A stretch of DNA of 64,000 bases, taken from Bacillota bacterium (GTDB lineage Bacteria > Bacillota > Negativicutes > Sporomusales > CTSoil-080). The DNA lies in the NCBI GenBank assembly GCA_017889635.1, contig JAGGAC010000014.1:88991-152990 (forward strand), given 5' to 3'. The notes under the pieces were generated by a model. That model saw only the letters and a program-made list of their open reading frames with translations, made no database searches and was not told where the DNA came from. Shown here in pieces: positions 61,531-64,000 of this stretch (its first letter is position 1; the number at the start of each line of letters is the position of its first letter). Both the position numbers and the translations under genes were made by a program.

Positions 61531-62826
61531 CTACATATTGCCCACTAATCGAAGCCACTTATTGTCGTTGGTAAAAACATATTCAGCACTTAAATACTCA
61601 TGTAGCTTGTATCGTACCCCCAGTTCAGTATAACCACTGGCAGGAAGACGCTCAAGCCTCAGTGTCCAATTTTTTCCAAGATCATTTTTAACCCATATTA
61701 TACTACACATCTTATTTAAATCATATTTAATCCCTGTTTCAGTAGATTGGGCTATGCGATAGCCCCACCCGGGAGTCACCTTCCAGGAAACTGACTCAGG
61801 AATAAAGGTTGTCTCCACAAAAGCCTCATGTTGTTTGCCGAGATAATTTCCGAAGTGAAGCCTAGCCGAAGTACTATCTTCTTTACGCCCGACATCCAGA
61901 AACCCTTCCAGAGTAACCCGGTATCTCTTTGACTCGGCATTAATCTTAATCTCGGTATCAACTCCGGAGTTTAAACTAATACTCAACCCCAAACCATACC
62001 GCTTAACCACCGAATTACTAGCCACGGCAGCAGTCAGCCTATCCCTAAAGAAGTCGCCATGGCGCTCAACAAAGGCAACTGGCAATCCCCTAAGCATTGT
62101 TGCAGCATCCTCCACCGGTTGTCTTGCTTCTAATAAAAGTATATTGGGAATGCTTTGGGAACGCACTGCAACCTGCACATCCTGAACAATAGGTCCAGCC
62201 GGCAATAATGCCAACTTCACCACCGTTATCTGCCCAGGCATAATTTCCAGATTTGCTCGGAATTCCGGCAATTGAGCAGCCAGTGTTTCGCGAATAGTAG
62301 CCTTTGCTACTCCCCCGCTCCAGTCCACAGCTTCAACTGGCATTCCCACAAGTATACTGCTGATTTGCTCTTCCAGATCGCCCAAGTCACGTTTTACTAG
62401 GGCAATCGCCTCCGGCGGCAGAGCGCCAAAATCCACCTCTAGTCTAACATCACGCATAACGTCGCCCCATGGCGTAATTACTACATCAATATGCGCAGTC
62501 TTGCCAGGAGTAATAAGCACTTGCTTGACTGTGTAACCTACCAGCACCCGGTCAAACACTTCTTTGATAATCTTTTCATAAGATTGCCTATAGCTTACGA
62601 TCTCAGCTACTTTATGCCCGACAAGCACATGCTCGCCAACAGTTGCAATGCTACGTTCCATGCGTTGGGCTACCCTGGCCGGGGGCGAAACTTCATTAGA
62701 CGTTACACTTACCGCCACCAATTCAACTTTGGCCTCTTCAGCTCCGCTAATCCCCGCAGGCGCCACCATCATAATAACCAGCAAAAAAAATAGAGTCCTT
62801 AAAAATTGTGCGGCGATAAGTGTCAC
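61531..62826 (-). CDS. Envelope protein with internal repeats and short C-terminal beta-rich domain, unknown family
   Basis: About 431 residues: a signal peptide (TLFFLLVIMMVAPAGISGAE), then two POTRA-sized units of about 85 residues that align with each other. One starts LITPGKTAHIDVVITPWGDV, the next IMPGQITVVKLALLPAGPIV; both continue with DVxxxV and end near (M/L)PVxxV. The last 130 residues are strand-rich (KRYRVTLEGFLDVGRKEDST, YTELGVRYKLHEYLSAEYVF), possibly a small barrel. It follows bamA by 70 bases, so a role in outer membrane assembly is likely by context. The start is unclear: GGGAGGTGA abuts the GTG at 62826, so an in-frame ATC nine bases later or a TTG further on may be used. 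Confidence 0.7.
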   Translation of the reverse strand: MTLIAAQFLRTLFFLLVIMMVAPAGISGAEEAKVELVAVSVTSNEVSPPARVAQRMERSIATVGEHVLVGHKVAEIVSYRQSYEKIIKEVFDRVLVGYTVKQVLITPGKTAHIDVVITPWGDVMRDVRLEVDFGALPPEAIALVKRDLGDLEEQISSILVGMPVEAVDWSGGVAKATIRETLAAQLPEFRANLEIMPGQITVVKLALLPAGPIVQDVQVAVRSQSIPNILLLEARQPVEDAATMLRGLPVAFVERHGDFFRDRLTAAVASNSVVKRYGLGLSISLNSGVDTEIKINAESKRYRVTLEGFLDVGRKEDSTSARLHFGNYLGKQHEAFVETTFIPESVSWKVTPGWGYRIAQSTETGIKYDLNKMCSIIWVKNDLGKNWTLRLERLPASGYTELGVRYKLHEYLSAEYVFTNDNKWLRLVGNM

Positions 62827-62862
62827 CTCCCAGCCATAATAATGCTAACAATTTATAAGAGG

Positions 62863-62887
62863 AGAGCCAGGCACTAAACCTGACTCT
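62863..62887 (-). terminator. Weak hairpin after bamA
   Basis: AGAGCCAGG/CCTGACTCT (one mismatch), about eight bases after the bamA stop. The following minus-strand sequence (CCTCTTATAAAT) is only moderately T-rich, so read-through is likely. Confidence 0.4.
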
Positions 62888-62895
62888 TTTAATAA

Positions 62896-64000
62896 TTAGA
62901 ATTGGCCGCCGAAACTAAATGAAGTTTTGCCACCATTCTCACCAACGGCATAGTCTAGACGTATTGGCCCAAGCGGCGTATTAAGCCGTATTCCAACACC
63001 GACATCACCTTTAAGATCGTTGAGCTTATAACCCTCAGTATCCCAAGCGTTACCTATGTCGCCAAATACAACGCCTTCAACTTTCTTAGCCACCGGGAAG
63101 CGATATTCGACGGTTGACGCCAACATCTTCTTGCCTGTGAACTGATCATCGTTATAGCCGCGTAGACTATCCGATCCTCCAAGTGAGAATTTCTGCGACA
63201 AAGGCATATTCCCGTCAGCATAACCAGCCATCAACCTTGTTGCAATTACTTGGCTATGGCCAACTTTAAAATAGTTACGGTCTTCAATAGTATACTTGTT
63301 AAAGCTAAAATCACCGCCCAAATCTCGACCGGCTAATTCAGCAGTAACCGAAAACCGAGTTCCTTGAGTCGGATTAAAAACATTGTCACGAGAGTCATAT
63401 ACCCGCGATAATGTCACACTTCTGGTTAAGCCGAAGTTTTCCGCCAAATAATCCGGATAACTAGCATAATCCATTGGACCAGAATAATGTTCTACATAAG
63501 TGTCTGTCCGATTTTTAAAGGTAAGATAATTGTGTATATACTCACCTTGAGCACGGCCCAGTCCAATGTCAAATCCCCGTACATTTTTATAATAAGTTGA
63601 CCGCAATGTCGAATAATCGCCACTATTTAGTGGATAGCCATAGTCGCTGTACTTATTGGTCAAGTTATAAATATTGAAATTAAGCGATGTTTGTTTGCTG
63701 TCCAGCCACGGCTTGGTATAAGAGAATCTATAGCCGTTAGACTTCGAGTCGCCACCAAATTCCCAGTATACTTTGGCTGCATCGCCTGTACCCCGGAAAT
63801 TATTGTCGCCAACTTCAATTATCCCCACCATACCATCACTTTGACTATAACCGGCACCAATAGAAAATGTCCCTGTCTTCTGTTCAGTTACATCAGTCTC
63901 CAGAACAACTGAGTTTGGCTCAACACCGGCATTAAGCTTCATGTTAACATCTTCAAAAAAACCAAGGTTGTACAATCTTTGCATACTACGACGAGCATCA
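62896..64000 (-). CDS. bamA: BamA, outer membrane protein assembly factor (partial, N-terminus off window)
   Basis: The frame is open to the right edge. The visible 367 residues include the end of the last POTRA domain (DARRSMQRLYNLGFFEDVNM) and the 16-strand barrel. Barrel marks are FSIGAGYSQSDGMVGIIEVG, NFRGTGDAAKVYWEFGG, the L6 motif in LGGSDSLRGYNDDQF and the end GGKTSFSFGGQF. It inserts beta-barrel proteins into the outer membrane. The downstream order bamA, repeat protein, ompH-like, lpxD is close to that of many LPS bacteria. Confidence 0.94.
   Translation of the reverse strand, partial: DARRSMQRLYNLGFFEDVNMKLNAGVEPNSVVLETDVTEQKTGTFSIGAGYSQSDGMVGIIEVGDNNFRGTGDAAKVYWEFGGDSKSNGYRFSYTKPWLDSKQTSLNFNIYNLTNKYSDYGYPLNSGDYSTLRSTYYKNVRGFDIGLGRAQGEYIHNYLTFKNRTDTYVEHYSGPMDYASYPDYLAENFGLTRSVTLSRVYDSRDNVFNPTQGTRFSVTAELAGRDLGGDFSFNKYTIEDRNYFKVGHSQVIATRLMAGYADGNMPLSQKFSLGGSDSLRGYNDDQFTGKKMLASTVEYRFPVAKKVEGVVFGDIGNAWDTEGYKLNDLKGDVGVGIRLNTPLGPIRLDYAVGENGGKTSFSFGGQF

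Noticed and set aside
1..64000. CRISPR arrays, tRNA or rRNA genes, transposases
   Set aside because: No regular spaced direct repeats, cloverleaf-like segments, rRNA sequence or transposase motifs were seen on either strand.

Overview
The window is a single, almost unbroken set of about 60 genes, all on the minus strand, and nearly all serve an outer membrane carrying lipopolysaccharide (LPS). Lipid A, Kdo, heptose, Lpt and BamA/OmpH genes occur together with an OmpM-type porin that has an N-terminal SLH domain. Strong AGGAGG ribosome binding sites and frequent GTG/TTG starts also fit a Firmicute. This points to a diderm Firmicute of the Negativicutes, plausibly a Sporomusaceae-like spore former. 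That placement is inference from gene content; no rRNA or taxonomic marker is present.

Read in the direction of transcription (high to low coordinates), the window opens with the end of bamA (64000-62896). Next come a repeat-containing envelope protein of unknown family, three OmpH/Skp-like proteins (two look like lipoproteins), lpxD, a YjbH-like outer membrane protein and a lipid A acyltransferase. An unusual ABC pair follows (780-residue membrane protein plus GlnQ-like ATPase). The lipid A/Kdo operon is then lpxC, fabZ, lpxA, lpxI, lpxB, msbA, waaA, lpxK, kdsB, kdsA, kdsD, kdsC, lpxL, followed by lptC, lptA, lptB, an LptF/G permease and a DUF3084 protein.

From 36.1 to 31 kb are two outer membrane porins (one with an SLH domain), each preceded by a long leader and a related upstream hairpin repeat. 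A YqgF/RuvX-like protein lies between them, and a secreted protein with an internal duplication follows. From 30.8 to 18.9 kb is the core-oligosaccharide region: a short LptD-like protein, ADP-heptose synthesis (two HldA-type kinases, a separate nucleotidyltransferase, GmhA, HldD), a heptosyltransferase-GmhB fusion, two further GT9 transferases and GT2/GT4 transferases. One 59-residue gene sits in this region.

From 18.8 kb to the left edge is the O-antigen/exopolysaccharide region: dTDP-rhamnose genes (rfbBACD), an O-antigen ligase/polymerase, a WbaP-type priming transferase, CDP-4-keto-6-deoxyglucose genes (rfbF, rfbG), GDP-4-keto-6-deoxymannose/fucose genes (gmd, fcl), a His-type PLP sugar 3-dehydratase with a cysteine cluster, CgeB-like and GT10 transferases, a flippase, further transferases, an acetyltransferase and a truncated membrane protein.

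Together the genes can make nucleotide sugars, build and flip lipid A-core and O-units, export LPS through MsbA/Lpt, and insert outer membrane proteins through BamA/OmpH. I saw no tRNA, rRNA, CRISPR array or insertion sequence. The most unusual items are the ABC pair at 53.4-56.5 kb, the repeat-plus-short-barrel protein at 61.5-62.8 kb, the cysteine-rich PLP enzyme at 7.1-8.4 kb and the paired regulatory leaders upstream of the porins.
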